Shown in pieces: positions 25,907 through 33,807 of a stretch of 48,007 bases of DNA. The position numbers and the translations under genes are program-made. Within the stretch, counting starts at the first letter, position 1. Every line of letters starts with the position of its first letter. The stretch comes from Hymenobacter sp. (GTDB lineage Bacteria; Bacteroidota; Bacteroidia; Cytophagales; Hymenobacteraceae): assembly GCA_028288445.1 (NCBI GenBank), contig JAQBNT010000004.1:1-48007 (forward strand), in the 5' to 3' direction. Below the pieces are notes generated by a model, which was given only the letters and a program-made list of their open reading frames with translations, searched no databases and was not told the origin of the DNA.

Positions 25907-26890
25907 ATGGCACGCAACCCCCACTATCTTTCGCAAATGGCGCACATTGAGGTGTATACCACCGATTTGGAGGCCTCCGTTCAGTTCTTTACCGACGTGG
26001 CGGGCTTGGACGAAACCGGCCGCGACGGCACCTCCGTGTACCTGCGCTGCTGGGGCGACTACTTTCACCACACCCTCAAGCTCACGCAGCGCGACACGCC
26101 CGGCCTGGCTTGCCTGGGCTGGCGCGCCGACAGCCCCGAAGCGCTGGAAGAGGTGGTGGCCCACCTGGAAAGCATCGGCGCTGGCCGGGGCTGGACGGAC
26201 GGCGACCTGGGCCACGGCCGCGCCTACCGCTTTCAGTCGCCCGACGGGCACCTGCACGAGGTATTTTGGGACGTGGTGTGGCTGAAGGAAACCGGCGAGC
26301 GCGCCAGCGTTTTCACCGACCGCTACGCCAGCAACCGCCGCCGCGGCCTCTCGCCCCGCCGCTTCGACCACGTCACGATTAATACGACCAACTACGTGGC
26401 CGAAAAGGCCTTCTGGAAGGGCCTGGGCCTGAAAAACCCCGACGAGGTGCGCATCGCCGACCATATTCCGCCGGTGGGCGGGCTGTTCAGCATCGGCAAC
26501 CTCTCGCACGACATCGCCATTTTCACCGACCCGCACATTCAGCCGGGCATGGGCGCCCTCAACCATGTGGCCTTCGCCTTCGACAGCCGCGAGGAGGTGC
26601 TGCTGGCCTGCGACTACGTGATTGAGCGCGGCCACAAGCTGGCCATGGGCGCCCCCACCCGCCACAAGGCCGACGAGGGCTTCTTCATCTACATCGACGA
26701 GCCGGGCGGCAACCGCTTCGAATTCTACGCCGGCGCCCGCCTGATTTTCGCCCCCGACCACGGCCCGGATGTGCATTATTTGAAAGACAACCCCAACGAC
26801 GCGTGGGGCAATACCAACCCCTGGAAAGCCGATGGCGGCTTCAAAGCCGAGCACGGCTCGGTCAAGACCAAGGAAGAAGAAGTGGCGTAG
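25907..26890 (+). CDS. extradiol (catechol 2,3-dioxygenase type) ring-cleavage dioxygenase
   Basis: 327 residues, two vicinal-oxygen-chelate modules (about 10-125 and 152-275). The Fe(II) triad is visible in the C-terminal module: His155 (FDHVTI), His220 (NHVAFAF) and Glu272 (RFEFY). Second-sphere His201, His253 and Tyr262 match the positions expected for catechol 2,3-dioxygenases. It opens a catechol-like ring next to the two hydroxyls (meta cleavage). It stands apart from the ortho-cleavage pcaHG further down the same operon, so the locus appears able to open two different rings. It lies 21 bp after GH1 and 40 bp before the C-C hydrolase-like gene. The natural substrate is unknown. Confidence 0.88.
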   Translation: MARNPHYLSQMAHIEVYTTDLEASVQFFTDVAGLDETGRDGTSVYLRCWGDYFHHTLKLTQRDTPGLACLGWRADSPEALEEVVAHLESIGAGRGWTDGDLGHGRAYRFQSPDGHLHEVFWDVVWLKETGERASVFTDRYASNRRRGLSPRRFDHVTINTTNYVAEKAFWKGLGLKNPDEVRIADHIPPVGGLFSIGNLSHDIAIFTDPHIQPGMGALNHVAFAFDSREEVLLACDYVIERGHKLAMGAPTRHKADEGFFIYIDEPGGNRFEFYAGARLIFAPDHGPDVHYLKDNPNDAWGNTNPWKADGGFKAEHGSVKTKEEEVA

Positions 26891-26930
26891 CCATCCCGGC
26901 ACGATTCATTCATAATCAAGCTAATAAGCC

Positions 26931-28037
26931 ATGTGGCATTACTATCCGGAGCACTACATGTTCTCCTACCAGCTCGTTCGCATTCTGGCGCAAAGCCACT
27001 TTGGCGGCGGCGAATTCAACGAGTGCCTGGAAGCGGCCAGCCGCATCAAGGCCGGCGATTTTGAGAGCTTCCATCAGAGCTGGAACCTGGAGGGCGACAT
27101 GGTGCTGGCCGAGGCCGAGCAGGCCCGCGCCCAAGGCCGGCTGCTGTCGGCCCGCGCCACCTACCTGCGGGCTGCGAATTACTTCCGCATGGCCGAATTC
27201 TTCCAGGTGCCCACTGACCCGCGCAAAAACGAAACCTACGGCAAGGGCGTGAAAGCCTTCCGCGAGGCCGCCGCGCTGATGGACCACCCGCCGCAGCGCG
27301 TGTCCGTGCCGTTTGAGGGGCAGGAAATGACGGGCTACTTTTTCGAGGTGCCGGGGCAGAAAAAAGGGCCGCTCGTCATCATGTTCGGCGGGCTGGATTC
27401 GACGGCCGAGGAACTGTTTTTCGGCCCCTACGAGATGCTGAACGAGCGGGGCATTTCGCTGCTGATTATGGACGGGCCGGGCCAGGGCGAGAGCCTGCGC
27501 CTGCGCAACATGCTGACGCGCTACGACTACAACGTGCCCGCCACGGCGGCCTTCGACTGGGCCATCGAAAACTTGGACGTAGACCCCAAGCGCATCGGCA
27601 TCATGGCCGTGAGCATGGGCGGCTACATGGCGGCCCGTTCGGCGGCGTTTGAGCACCGGTTCCGCGCCTGCGGCATCTGGAGCGCCGTGTACAACTACTA
27701 CGACGTGTGGGCCAAGCGCCCCGACAATCACCCGCTTTCGTCCGTACTCTGCCACATTGTGGGTGTCGAGAACATGGCCGAAGCCCGCGAAAAGCTGACT
27801 CAATTCACCATGAAGGGCGTGGTGGATAAGATTCAGTGCCCCACCTACATCTCGCACGGCGGCGACGACCGGCAGGTGCCCGTGGCTCAGGCCCAGGCCA
27901 TGTTCGACGAGCTGACTTGCGAGAAGTACCTCAACATCACGCCCGCCGACAGCACCGGCTCAGCCCACTGCCACGTCGACAACATGACCAAAGTGCTGCC
28001 GCTGTTCGACTGGATGCAGCAGGAGCTGACGAAGTAG
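26931..28037 (+). CDS. alpha/beta-hydrolase related to 2,6-dihydroxypseudooxynicotine hydrolase
   Basis: 368 residues. A helical N-terminal cap (about 1-120, FHQSWNLEGDMVLAEAEQAR) precedes the hydrolase core (PLVIMFGGLDSTAEEL, MDGPGQGES), with nucleophile Ser228 in VSMGG, the Asp in HGGDDRQVP and a His in SAHCHVDN. The length and cap match the FrsA-like group that includes the C-C bond hydrolase of nicotine breakdown. In this context it could hydrolyse the product of the adjacent extradiol dioxygenase, or an acyl-phenol C-C bond; the sequence does not decide. The following stop codon touches inverted repeat REP-A1. Confidence 0.8.
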   Translation: MWHYYPEHYMFSYQLVRILAQSHFGGGEFNECLEAASRIKAGDFESFHQSWNLEGDMVLAEAEQARAQGRLLSARATYLRAANYFRMAEFFQVPTDPRKNETYGKGVKAFREAAALMDHPPQRVSVPFEGQEMTGYFFEVPGQKKGPLVIMFGGLDSTAEELFFGPYEMLNERGISLLIMDGPGQGESLRLRNMLTRYDYNVPATAAFDWAIENLDVDPKRIGIMAVSMGGYMAARSAAFEHRFRACGIWSAVYNYYDVWAKRPDNHPLSSVLCHIVGVENMAEAREKLTQFTMKGVVDKIQCPTYISHGGDDRQVPVAQAQAMFDELTCEKYLNITPADSTGSAHCHVDNMTKVLPLFDWMQQELTK

Positions 28038-28113
28038 CTGTAGCGTGGACTCTGCGAGTCCGCGCCTGGGCGAACCTAAAGTAGAGCGCGGACTCGCAGA
28101 GTCCACGCTACAG
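28038..28113. repeat. REP-like inverted repeat, family A copy 1
   Basis: Perfect 28-bp arms (28038-28065 and 28086-28112/3) around a 20-nt loop. The arm core GGACTCTGCGAGTCC is itself palindromic and recurs in copy 2. It starts at the base after the stop codon of the hydrolase gene. As RNA it would form a very stable hairpin inside the operon, without a T-run. Confidence 0.85.
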
Positions 28114-28141
28114 CCACAGCCATTTCTCATACCGCTTTCCC

Positions 28142-29437
28142 ATGAAAAAAATCATTAAAAAAGGCATCACCTACGCCGAATCGGGCGAGGCTGATGCCAA
28201 GGTGCGCGCCACCGTCGAGGGCATGATTCAGGCCATTCGCACCGGCGGCGACGCGGCCGTGCGGGCCCTGTCGGAGCGCCTGGATAATTGGGCCCCCGAG
28301 AGCTTTCGGCTGAGTCCGGAGCAAATTGAAACCATCGTGGCGGGCATCGCGCCGGGCACGATTGACGACATCAAGTTTGCCCAGGCGCAGGTGCGCAACT
28401 TCGCCGAGAAGCAGCGCGCCACCATTCTGGATTTGGAAGTAGAAACCCTGCCCGGCGTATTCCTGGGCCACCGCAACCTGCCCATGAACAGCGTGGGCTG
28501 CTACGTACCTGGCGGGCGCTACCCCATGGTGGCCTCGGCGCACATGAGCGTACTGACGGCAAAAGTGGCGGGCGTGAAGCGCGTCATTGCCTGTACGCCG
28601 CCCATCAACGGGCAGATTCCGGCTGAAACCGTGGCCGCTATGTACTTGGCGGGGGCCGACGAAATCTACCTGCTCGGCGGTGTGCAGGCCGTGACCATGA
28701 TGGCGCTGGGCACCGAAACAGTGGCCCCCGTGGACATGCTGGTGGGTCCCGGCAATGCTTACGTGGCCGAAGCCAAGCGCCAGCTCTACGGCCAGGTGGG
28801 CATCGACCTCTTCGCCGGCCCCACCGAAATTCTGGTCATCGCCGACCACACCGCCGACGCCGAAATGTGCGCCACCGACCTGCTGGGGCAGGCCGAGCAC
28901 GGCCCCACCTCCCCCGCCATCCTGCTGACTACCGACGAGCAACTCGCCCACGACACCATAGCCGAAGTAGACCGCCAGCTGCAAACCCTTGCCACGGCCG
29001 ACATTGCCGGCGTGGCCTGGCGCGACTACGGCCAGGTCATCCTGGTCGATTCGGTGGACGAGCTGGTGGCCGAAGCCGACCTGCTCTGCAACGAGCACGT
29101 GGAAGTGCTGACCGAAAACCCGCGCTACTTCCTGGAGCACATGACCAACTACGGCGCCCTGTTCCTCGGCCCGCGCACCAACGTGGCCTACGGCGACAAG
29201 GTCATTGGCACCAACCACACGCTGCCCACCAAGGGCGCGGCCCGCTACACCGGCGGCCTGTGGGTAGGCAAGTTCTTGAAGACCTGTTCCTACCAGGAAG
29301 TCCGCACCGCCGAGGCCAGCGCGCTGGTAGGCGAATACTGCTCGCGCCTCTGCGCCATCGAAAACTTCTGGGGCCACAAGGAGCAGGCTGATTTGCGGGT
29401 GCGGCGCTACGGCGCGAAGGTGCCTGCCGAGTTGTAG
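28142..29437 (+). CDS. HisD-like NAD-dependent alcohol dehydrogenase (not histidine biosynthesis)
   Basis: 431 residues, histidinol-dehydrogenase fold. The HisD active-site residues are conserved: Gln250 and His253 (LGQAEHGP), Glu318 and His319 (CNEHVEVL), Asp352 (GDKVIGTNH); also present are GPGN (202-205) and [11 protein letters not shown]. No other his gene is near. HisD paralogues in catabolic loci (the sulfopropanediol dehydrogenase group, for example) oxidise an alcohol to a carboxylate in two NAD-dependent steps, which would suit a hydroxyalkyl side chain here. The gene is bracketed by the two family-A inverted repeats, and its TAG stop is formed inside the left arm of copy 2, suggesting that repeat insertion reshaped the gene end. 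Confidence 0.85.
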   Translation: MKKIIKKGITYAESGEADAKVRATVEGMIQAIRTGGDAAVRALSERLDNWAPESFRLSPEQIETIVAGIAPGTIDDIKFAQAQVRNFAEKQRATILDLEVETLPGVFLGHRNLPMNSVGCYVPGGRYPMVASAHMSVLTAKVAGVKRVIACTPPINGQIPAETVAAMYLAGADEIYLLGGVQAVTMMALGTETVAPVDMLVGPGNAYVAEAKRQLYGQVGIDLFAGPTEILVIADHTADAEMCATDLLGQAEHGPTSPAILLTTDEQLAHDTIAEVDRQLQTLATADIAGVAWRDYGQVILVDSVDELVAEADLLCNEHVEVLTENPRYFLEHMTNYGALFLGPRTNVAYGDKVIGTNHTLPTKGAARYTGGLWVGKFLKTCSYQEVRTAEASALVGEYCSRLCAIENFWGHKEQADLRVRRYGAKVPAEL

Positions 29438-29550
29438 CCTGGACTCTGCGAGTCCGGGCAGCGACCGAAGTGAGCATCCGGTAAATAACGATTTCAGACG
29501 CGCGATGCTCGCTCCACTCGCGGCCCGGACTCGCAGAGTCCAAGCTACAA
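29432..29550. repeat. REP-like inverted repeat, family A copy 2
   Basis: Outer arms 29432-29459 and 29523-29550 match at 27 of 28 positions and share the core GGACTCTGCGAGTCC with copy 1. The 63-nt middle holds a smaller inverted repeat (GAGCATC / GATGCTC). It overlaps the end of the HisD-like gene and ends 11 bases before the SDR start. Confidence 0.85.
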
Positions 29551-29561
29551 CCCTCCGCCTA

Positions 29562-30317
29562 ATGTCCTCCAATCTTCCCTTGAGCAACCGCGTAGCCCTC
29601 GTGACGGGCGGGGCCGGCGGCATCGGCTCAGCCATCTGCCAGGCGCTGGCGGCGGCTGGGGCATCGGTAGTTGCCACGTATAACAGCGACGCGGCGAAGG
29701 CCGAGAAGCTGCTGGCGAGCCTGCCCGGCACTGGCCATGCCACCTTCTACGCCCCCGTTGATGAAAGCGCCCGGCTAAGCGAGCTGGCCGCGTTTATCAC
29801 GGCAACTTATGGCCGGCTGGATGTGCTGGTGAACAATGCGGGCGTGACCACACCCGTGTCACACGACGACCTCATCGGGCTTTCCGACGAGTGGATTGAC
29901 CGGATTTTTACCACCAACTGGCGCGGTGCTTTCGCCATGATTCGGGCCTGCCAGCCGCTACTCACGGCCAGCGGCGACGGCCTTATCGTCAATATCTCTT
30001 CGGTCGCCGGCCAAACGGGCATCGGCAGCAACGTGGCTTACTGCGCCTCCAAAGCGGCCCTCGACAGCCTGACCCGCTCGCTGGGCCGGGCGTTGGCCCC
30101 GGCGGTGCGCGTGGTGTCGGTGTCGCCGGGCTGGGTGCTGGGCGAGTACGCCAGCCGCGCCGACCCGGCCTACCTGCAAGCCCAGGTCGATGCCACGCCG
30201 CTGGGCCGCTTGGCCACGCCCGCCGATGTGGCCGACGCGGTGCTGGCCCTGGCCACCGCGCTGCGGTTCACCACCGGCACCATTCTCCCGGTCGATGGCG
30301 GCCGGCCTCTTCGCTAA
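29562..30317 (+). CDS. short-chain dehydrogenase/reductase (SDR)
   Basis: 251 residues, classical SDR. TGGAGGIG (15-22) binds the nucleotide, NNAG is at 92-95, and the catalytic set is Ser147/148, Tyr161 and Lys165 (YCASK). A FabG-like C-terminus follows (TTGTILPVDGG). It probably oxidises or reduces a hydroxyl/keto group of a pathway intermediate in the cytosol. I chose the ATG at 29562 because the frame upstream (to 29505) is made of the right arm of REP-A2. FAH follows after 23 bp. Confidence 0.88.
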   Translation: MSSNLPLSNRVALVTGGAGGIGSAICQALAAAGASVVATYNSDAAKAEKLLASLPGTGHATFYAPVDESARLSELAAFITATYGRLDVLVNNAGVTTPVSHDDLIGLSDEWIDRIFTTNWRGAFAMIRACQPLLTASGDGLIVNISSVAGQTGIGSNVAYCASKAALDSLTRSLGRALAPAVRVVSVSPGWVLGEYASRADPAYLQAQVDATPLGRLATPADVADAVLALATALRFTTGTILPVDGGRPLR

Positions 30318-30340
30318 TCGATTTTCAGCCTACAGAACCC

Positions 30341-31261
30341 ATGAAACTGGTCACCTTCCAAACTCCCAGCGGCGAGGCCCGCGCCGGCTGGCTCACCCCC
30401 GATGGGCAGGGCGTGGTCGACATGCGCCAGCTCAGCCAGGGCGCGCTGCCGGCCGACATGCTCAGCTTTATCGACCAGCACGAGACTCACTTTCCGCTCA
30501 TCCGGGAGCATGGCTGGGAACAGGCACCCGCCACATACCCGCTCGAAGCGGTGCGGCTGCTGGCGCCGCTGCCCAACCCGCGCAGTTTCCGCGACTACAT
30601 CGGCTTCGAGCAGCACCTGCTGAATGCCTCGTCGAAATTCGGCCACAAGGTGGCCCCGGAGTGGTACGAGATGCCGATTTTCTACTTCACCAACCACCAG
30701 GCTGTTTATGGGCCGGGCACCGACATCCCACGGCCGGCCGGCGAAACGCGGCTGGACTACGAGCTGGAAATGGGCTGTGTGCTGGGCAAGAAAGGCACGA
30801 ACATCACTGCCGGGGACGCGGAGGATTACATCTTCGGCTACACCATTTTCAACGACTTCACGGCCCGCGCCATTCAGGCCCGCGAGATGCGCTGCAACTT
30901 GGGCCCGGCCAAGGGCAAGGACTTCGCTAACGTCATCGGCCCCTACATTCTGACCAAGGACGAGATGGAAGCCTACCGCGACGACACCGGCCGCTTCAAT
31001 GCGCGCATGACCTCGCGCATCAACGGCCAAACCATCTGCGACGGCAACTTCAACACCATCCACTACACCTTCGGCCAGATGATGGCCCGCGCCTCGGAAA
31101 ACAACGTCAGCCTGCACCCCGGCGACGTCATCGGCTCCGGCACGGTGGGCTGGGGCAGCCTCATCGAAACCAACTTCGAAGCCCATCGCGCCCTGGAGCC
31201 CGGCGACGTGATAGAGCTGGAAATCGATGGCCTGGGCGTGCTGCGCAATCAGATAGTGTAA
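30341..31261 (+). CDS. fumarylacetoacetate hydrolase (FAH) family protein
   Basis: 306 residues. The N-terminal FAH_N-like part is followed by the FAH core with LDYELEMGCVLGKKG (metal-site glutamates), IFGYTIFNDFTARAIQ, RINGQTICDGNFN and DVIGSGTVGWGSLIE. Family members hydrolyse or decarboxylate beta-diketo acids, or hydrate 2-oxo-dienoates, in meta-cleavage routes. Next to an extradiol dioxygenase this is the expected class for the lower part of ring-fission product breakdown. The exact reaction is unknown. Tight spacing on both sides (23 and 18 bp) shows it is in the operon. Confidence 0.87.
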   Translation: MKLVTFQTPSGEARAGWLTPDGQGVVDMRQLSQGALPADMLSFIDQHETHFPLIREHGWEQAPATYPLEAVRLLAPLPNPRSFRDYIGFEQHLLNASSKFGHKVAPEWYEMPIFYFTNHQAVYGPGTDIPRPAGETRLDYELEMGCVLGKKGTNITAGDAEDYIFGYTIFNDFTARAIQAREMRCNLGPAKGKDFANVIGPYILTKDEMEAYRDDTGRFNARMTSRINGQTICDGNFNTIHYTFGQMMARASENNVSLHPGDVIGSGTVGWGSLIETNFEAHRALEPGDVIELEIDGLGVLRNQIV

Positions 31262-31279
31262 CCATTAGCCACCCCTCCG

Positions 31280-31579
31280 ATGATTTTAGAAGTAGCCATT
31301 TTCGATATTGTGAAAGGCCAGGAGGCGGCCTTTGAAAGACAGTTTGCACAGGCCGAGCTGGTCATCAAACAGGCCAGCGGCTACGTGCGCCACGAGTTGC
31401 AACGCGGCATTGAGACTACCACCAAGTACGTGCTGCTGGTGCGCTGGCAGACCCTGGAAGACCACACCGAGGGCTTCCGTCAATCAGCGCTATTCACGCA
31501 GTGGCGTGCGTTAATCGGGCCTTTTTTCGCCACGCCGCCGGCGGTTGAGCACTTTCACCTCCTAGCCGAGCAGCGGTAA
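31280..31579 (+). CDS. ABM-domain (antibiotic biosynthesis monooxygenase-like) small protein
   Basis: 99 residues, a single ferredoxin-like ABM domain (EVAIFDIVKGQEAAFERQF, YVRHELQRGIETTTKYVLLV, FATPPAVEHFHLL). Members include cofactor-free quinol/quinone monooxygenases and small catabolic helper proteins. The name of the family does not imply antibiotic synthesis. Its place between FAH and cyclase genes suggests a step on a hydroxylated or quinoid intermediate. Confidence 0.78.
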   Translation: MILEVAIFDIVKGQEAAFERQFAQAELVIKQASGYVRHELQRGIETTTKYVLLVRWQTLEDHTEGFRQSALFTQWRALIGPFFATPPAVEHFHLLAEQR

Positions 31580-31617
31580 CGCAACCACTTTTCAACCCAT
31601 TCCAACGCTTTCCCGCC

Positions 31618-32379
31618 ATGAAAATCATTGACCTTTCGGTGACCATCTCCACCGACATCAAGGAGCCGTTGCCCACCAGCATTGAGTACGAGGACCACAA
31701 AGCCGGGGCCCGAAAAATGGGCTCCAAGCTGTTCGGCGGGGCTTCCGTCGACATGTTTCTGGAAGGCAATGGGCCGGCCGGCGAGGTTCTGACCGTGACG
31801 GGCCACACCGGCACCCACATTGATGCGCCGTGGCACTACTTCCCCACCACAGCGGGCCAGCCCTCGCGCACCATCGAGCAGTTGCCACTGGACTGGTTTT
31901 TCCACGATGGCGTGGTGCTCGATTTCACCGATAAGCCCGACGGCTACTGCTTCACGACCAAGGATGTGCAGGAGAAGCTGGCCGCCATCCACTACACGCT
32001 CAAGCCCTTCGACATCGTGCTCATCCGCTGCGACGCCGACAAGCGCCTGCACGACGACGACTTCGTAAAAATCCACGTTGGGGCCTCGGCCGAAGCCACA
32101 CACTGGCTTATCGACCAAGGCATTAAGGTAATGGGCACCGATGGCTGGGGCTGGGACCCGCCGCTGCACCTGCAAGCGGCCGACTACCACGCCAACCCGC
32201 GCCCCGGCGTGATTTGGGCCGCGCACTACGTGGGCCGCGAAAAAGAATACTGCCAGATTGAGAAGCTGGCCAACCTCGACCAGTTGCCGCCCTTCGGCTT
32301 CAAGGTAGCGTGCTTCCCGGCCAAAATAAAGGGCGGTAGCGCGGGCTGGACGCGGGCTGTGGCCATCTTTCAGGACTAA
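31618..32379 (+). CDS. cyclase family (kynurenine-formamidase-like) metal hydrolase
   Basis: 253 residues. The metal motif HTGTHIDAPWH (His63, His67, Asp69) defines the cyclase/formamidase family; downstream are DIVLIRCDADKR and MGTDGWGWDPP. These are Zn- or Mn-dependent amide, ester or lactone hydrolases (kynurenine formamidase, isatin hydrolase, cyclic-imide-like enzymes). Here it may open a lactone or hydrolyse an ester intermediate. It is followed by inverted repeat REP-B1. Confidence 0.83.
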   Translation: MKIIDLSVTISTDIKEPLPTSIEYEDHKAGARKMGSKLFGGASVDMFLEGNGPAGEVLTVTGHTGTHIDAPWHYFPTTAGQPSRTIEQLPLDWFFHDGVVLDFTDKPDGYCFTTKDVQEKLAAIHYTLKPFDIVLIRCDADKRLHDDDFVKIHVGASAEATHWLIDQGIKVMGTDGWGWDPPLHLQAADYHANPRPGVIWAAHYVGREKEYCQIEKLANLDQLPPFGFKVACFPAKIKGGSAGWTRAVAIFQD

Positions 32380-32384
32380 AAGAA

Positions 32385-32470
32385 CGTCATGCAGAGCGCA
32401 GCGAAGCATCTCGCTTGGAGTAACTAATCAGTGGTAGCACGCGAGATGCTTCGTTGCGCTCTGCATGACG
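32385..32470. repeat. REP-like inverted repeat, family B copy 1
   Basis: Arms 32385-32414 and 32441-32470 match at 29 of 30 positions around a 26-nt loop. The arm contains GTCATGCAGAGCGCAGCGAA, a different family from the A repeats. It starts six bases after the cyclase stop. Confidence 0.85.
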
Positions 32471-32514
32471 GACAAACATTCATCCTCTCAAATTCCCACC
32501 CAATCACAGTAGTC

Positions 32515-33648
32515 ATGGCATCGGTTAATAAGGTTCTCGTCGTTGGCGGCGGCATCGGCGGCTTATCGGCCGGCGTGGCGCTGCGCCAGGCCGGCATCGA
32601 GGTGGACATTGCGGAATTGCATCCCACTTTCGACGTTTACGGTGTCGGCATCATCCAGCCTTCCAATGCCTTGCGGGCGCTGGATGCGCTGGGACTGGCC
32701 GATGCCTGCGTGGAGCAGGGCTCCCCCTACGGCCCCATCGACCTGCACGCGCCCACGGGCCACAAATTTGCCTCGGTGGGTCCACCGCCGCTGGGCCGGT
32801 TCCAGCCGCACAACGGCATTTCGCGGCGCATTCTGCACACCATTCTGCACGATGGGGCACTCGCGCACGGCATAAACTGCCGGATGAATTTGAGCGTGAG
32901 CGCACTCGATAACCGTGCGGATGGCGTGGACGTGACGTTCACGGACGGCAGTACCGGCAACTATGACCTGGTGGTGGGCGCCGATGGCGTGAATTCCAAG
33001 GTGCGCAACCTGGCGTTTGGGCCCCAGAAGGCGCGCTATGTGGGCCAGTCGGTGTGGCGCTACGCTTTTGACCGCCCCGCCGAACTCACCACCGGCCACA
33101 TGTACATGGGCCGCAACACGCGGGTGGGCTTGATTCCGATGACGAAGGACCGGATGTACATGTTTCTGCTCTCGTGCGAGGGTGAGAACCCAGCCATCCC
33201 AACGGAGGAGTTGCTGCCGCGCATGAAAGCGCTACTGGAAGGCTATTCGGCCCCGCTGGTACGCCAGGCTGCCGAGCAGATTACCGACCCGGCCGGCATC
33301 ATCTACCGCCCCCTCGAAACCATGCTGATGCCCGCGCCCTGGTATAAAAACCGGGTCGTCATCATCGGCGACGCGGCCCACGCCACCATTCCGCAGCTGG
33401 GCCAGGGCGCCAGCCTAGCGATTGAAGATGCCGTGGTGCTGGCCGAGCTGCTGGCCACCGGCCAGCCGGTGCCCGCCGTACTGGAGCAATTCATGAACCG
33501 CCGCTTCGAGCGCTGCAAAATGGTGGTCGACAGCTCCAACACCATCAGCGAGTGGGAGCAGCTGGAGTGGCAGGGCAAGCTGCCGGAAGGGGCCAACGTG
33601 GCTGCGCTGATTGGCCAAGCATCGGGCCGCATGGGCGCCCCGATTTAG
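32515..33648 (+). CDS. FAD-dependent aromatic hydroxylase (salicylate/6-hydroxynicotinate type)
   Basis: 377 residues, group A flavin monooxygenase. GGGIGG (11-16) binds FAD, the DG motif is VVGADGVNSKVR, and the second FAD motif is GDAAHATIPQLGQGASLAIE. It would hydroxylate, or hydroxylate and decarboxylate, an aromatic ring with NAD(P)H and O2, producing a diol for one of the two ring-cleavage dioxygenases. It is distinct from the PobA encoded later. I chose the ATG at 32515 because the frame upstream to 32431 is the right arm of REP-B1. Both sides are bordered by family-B inverted repeats. Confidence 0.87.
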   Translation: MASVNKVLVVGGGIGGLSAGVALRQAGIEVDIAELHPTFDVYGVGIIQPSNALRALDALGLADACVEQGSPYGPIDLHAPTGHKFASVGPPPLGRFQPHNGISRRILHTILHDGALAHGINCRMNLSVSALDNRADGVDVTFTDGSTGNYDLVVGADGVNSKVRNLAFGPQKARYVGQSVWRYAFDRPAELTTGHMYMGRNTRVGLIPMTKDRMYMFLLSCEGENPAIPTEELLPRMKALLEGYSAPLVRQAAEQITDPAGIIYRPLETMLMPAPWYKNRVVIIGDAAHATIPQLGQGASLAIEDAVVLAELLATGQPVPAVLEQFMNRRFERCKMVVDSSNTISEWEQLEWQGKLPEGANVAALIGQASGRMGAPI

Positions 33649-33670
33649 GTCAGCATTGAACTATAGAACG

Positions 33671-33762
33671 GTCATGCAGAGCGTAGCGAAGCATCTCGCT
33701 CGCATCGTCGAACGATTGAATCACTACCACACGCGAGATGCTTCGACTGCGCTCAGCATGAC
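33671..33762. repeat. REP-like inverted repeat, family B copy 2
   Basis: Left arm 33671-33699 and right arm 33733-33762 are imperfect inverted copies (a one-base length difference and a few substitutions) around 33 nt. It is the same family as 32385-32470, sharing GTCATGCAGAGCG and CGAAGCATCTCGC. It lies between the flavin monooxygenase and pcaH; no promoter is recognised in the rest of the 159-bp gap. Confidence 0.82.
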
Positions 33763-33807
33763 GTTCCCGTCATAGCTGACTGAAAACCTTTTTCCCCACT
33801 CGCCCCA

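Noticed and set aside
25382..26902. 506-codon minus-strand frame opposite GH1 and the extradiol dioxygenase
   Set aside because: Low-complexity A/V/G/H-rich translation typical of antisense frames; the plus-strand genes have catalytic residues in place.
28142..29437. Histidine biosynthesis hisD
   Set aside because: No other his genes in the window and all neighbours are catabolic; the fold is right but the role is almost certainly different.
31280..31579. Antibiotic biosynthesis gene
   Set aside because: The ABM family name is historical; nothing else in the window suggests a biosynthetic cluster.
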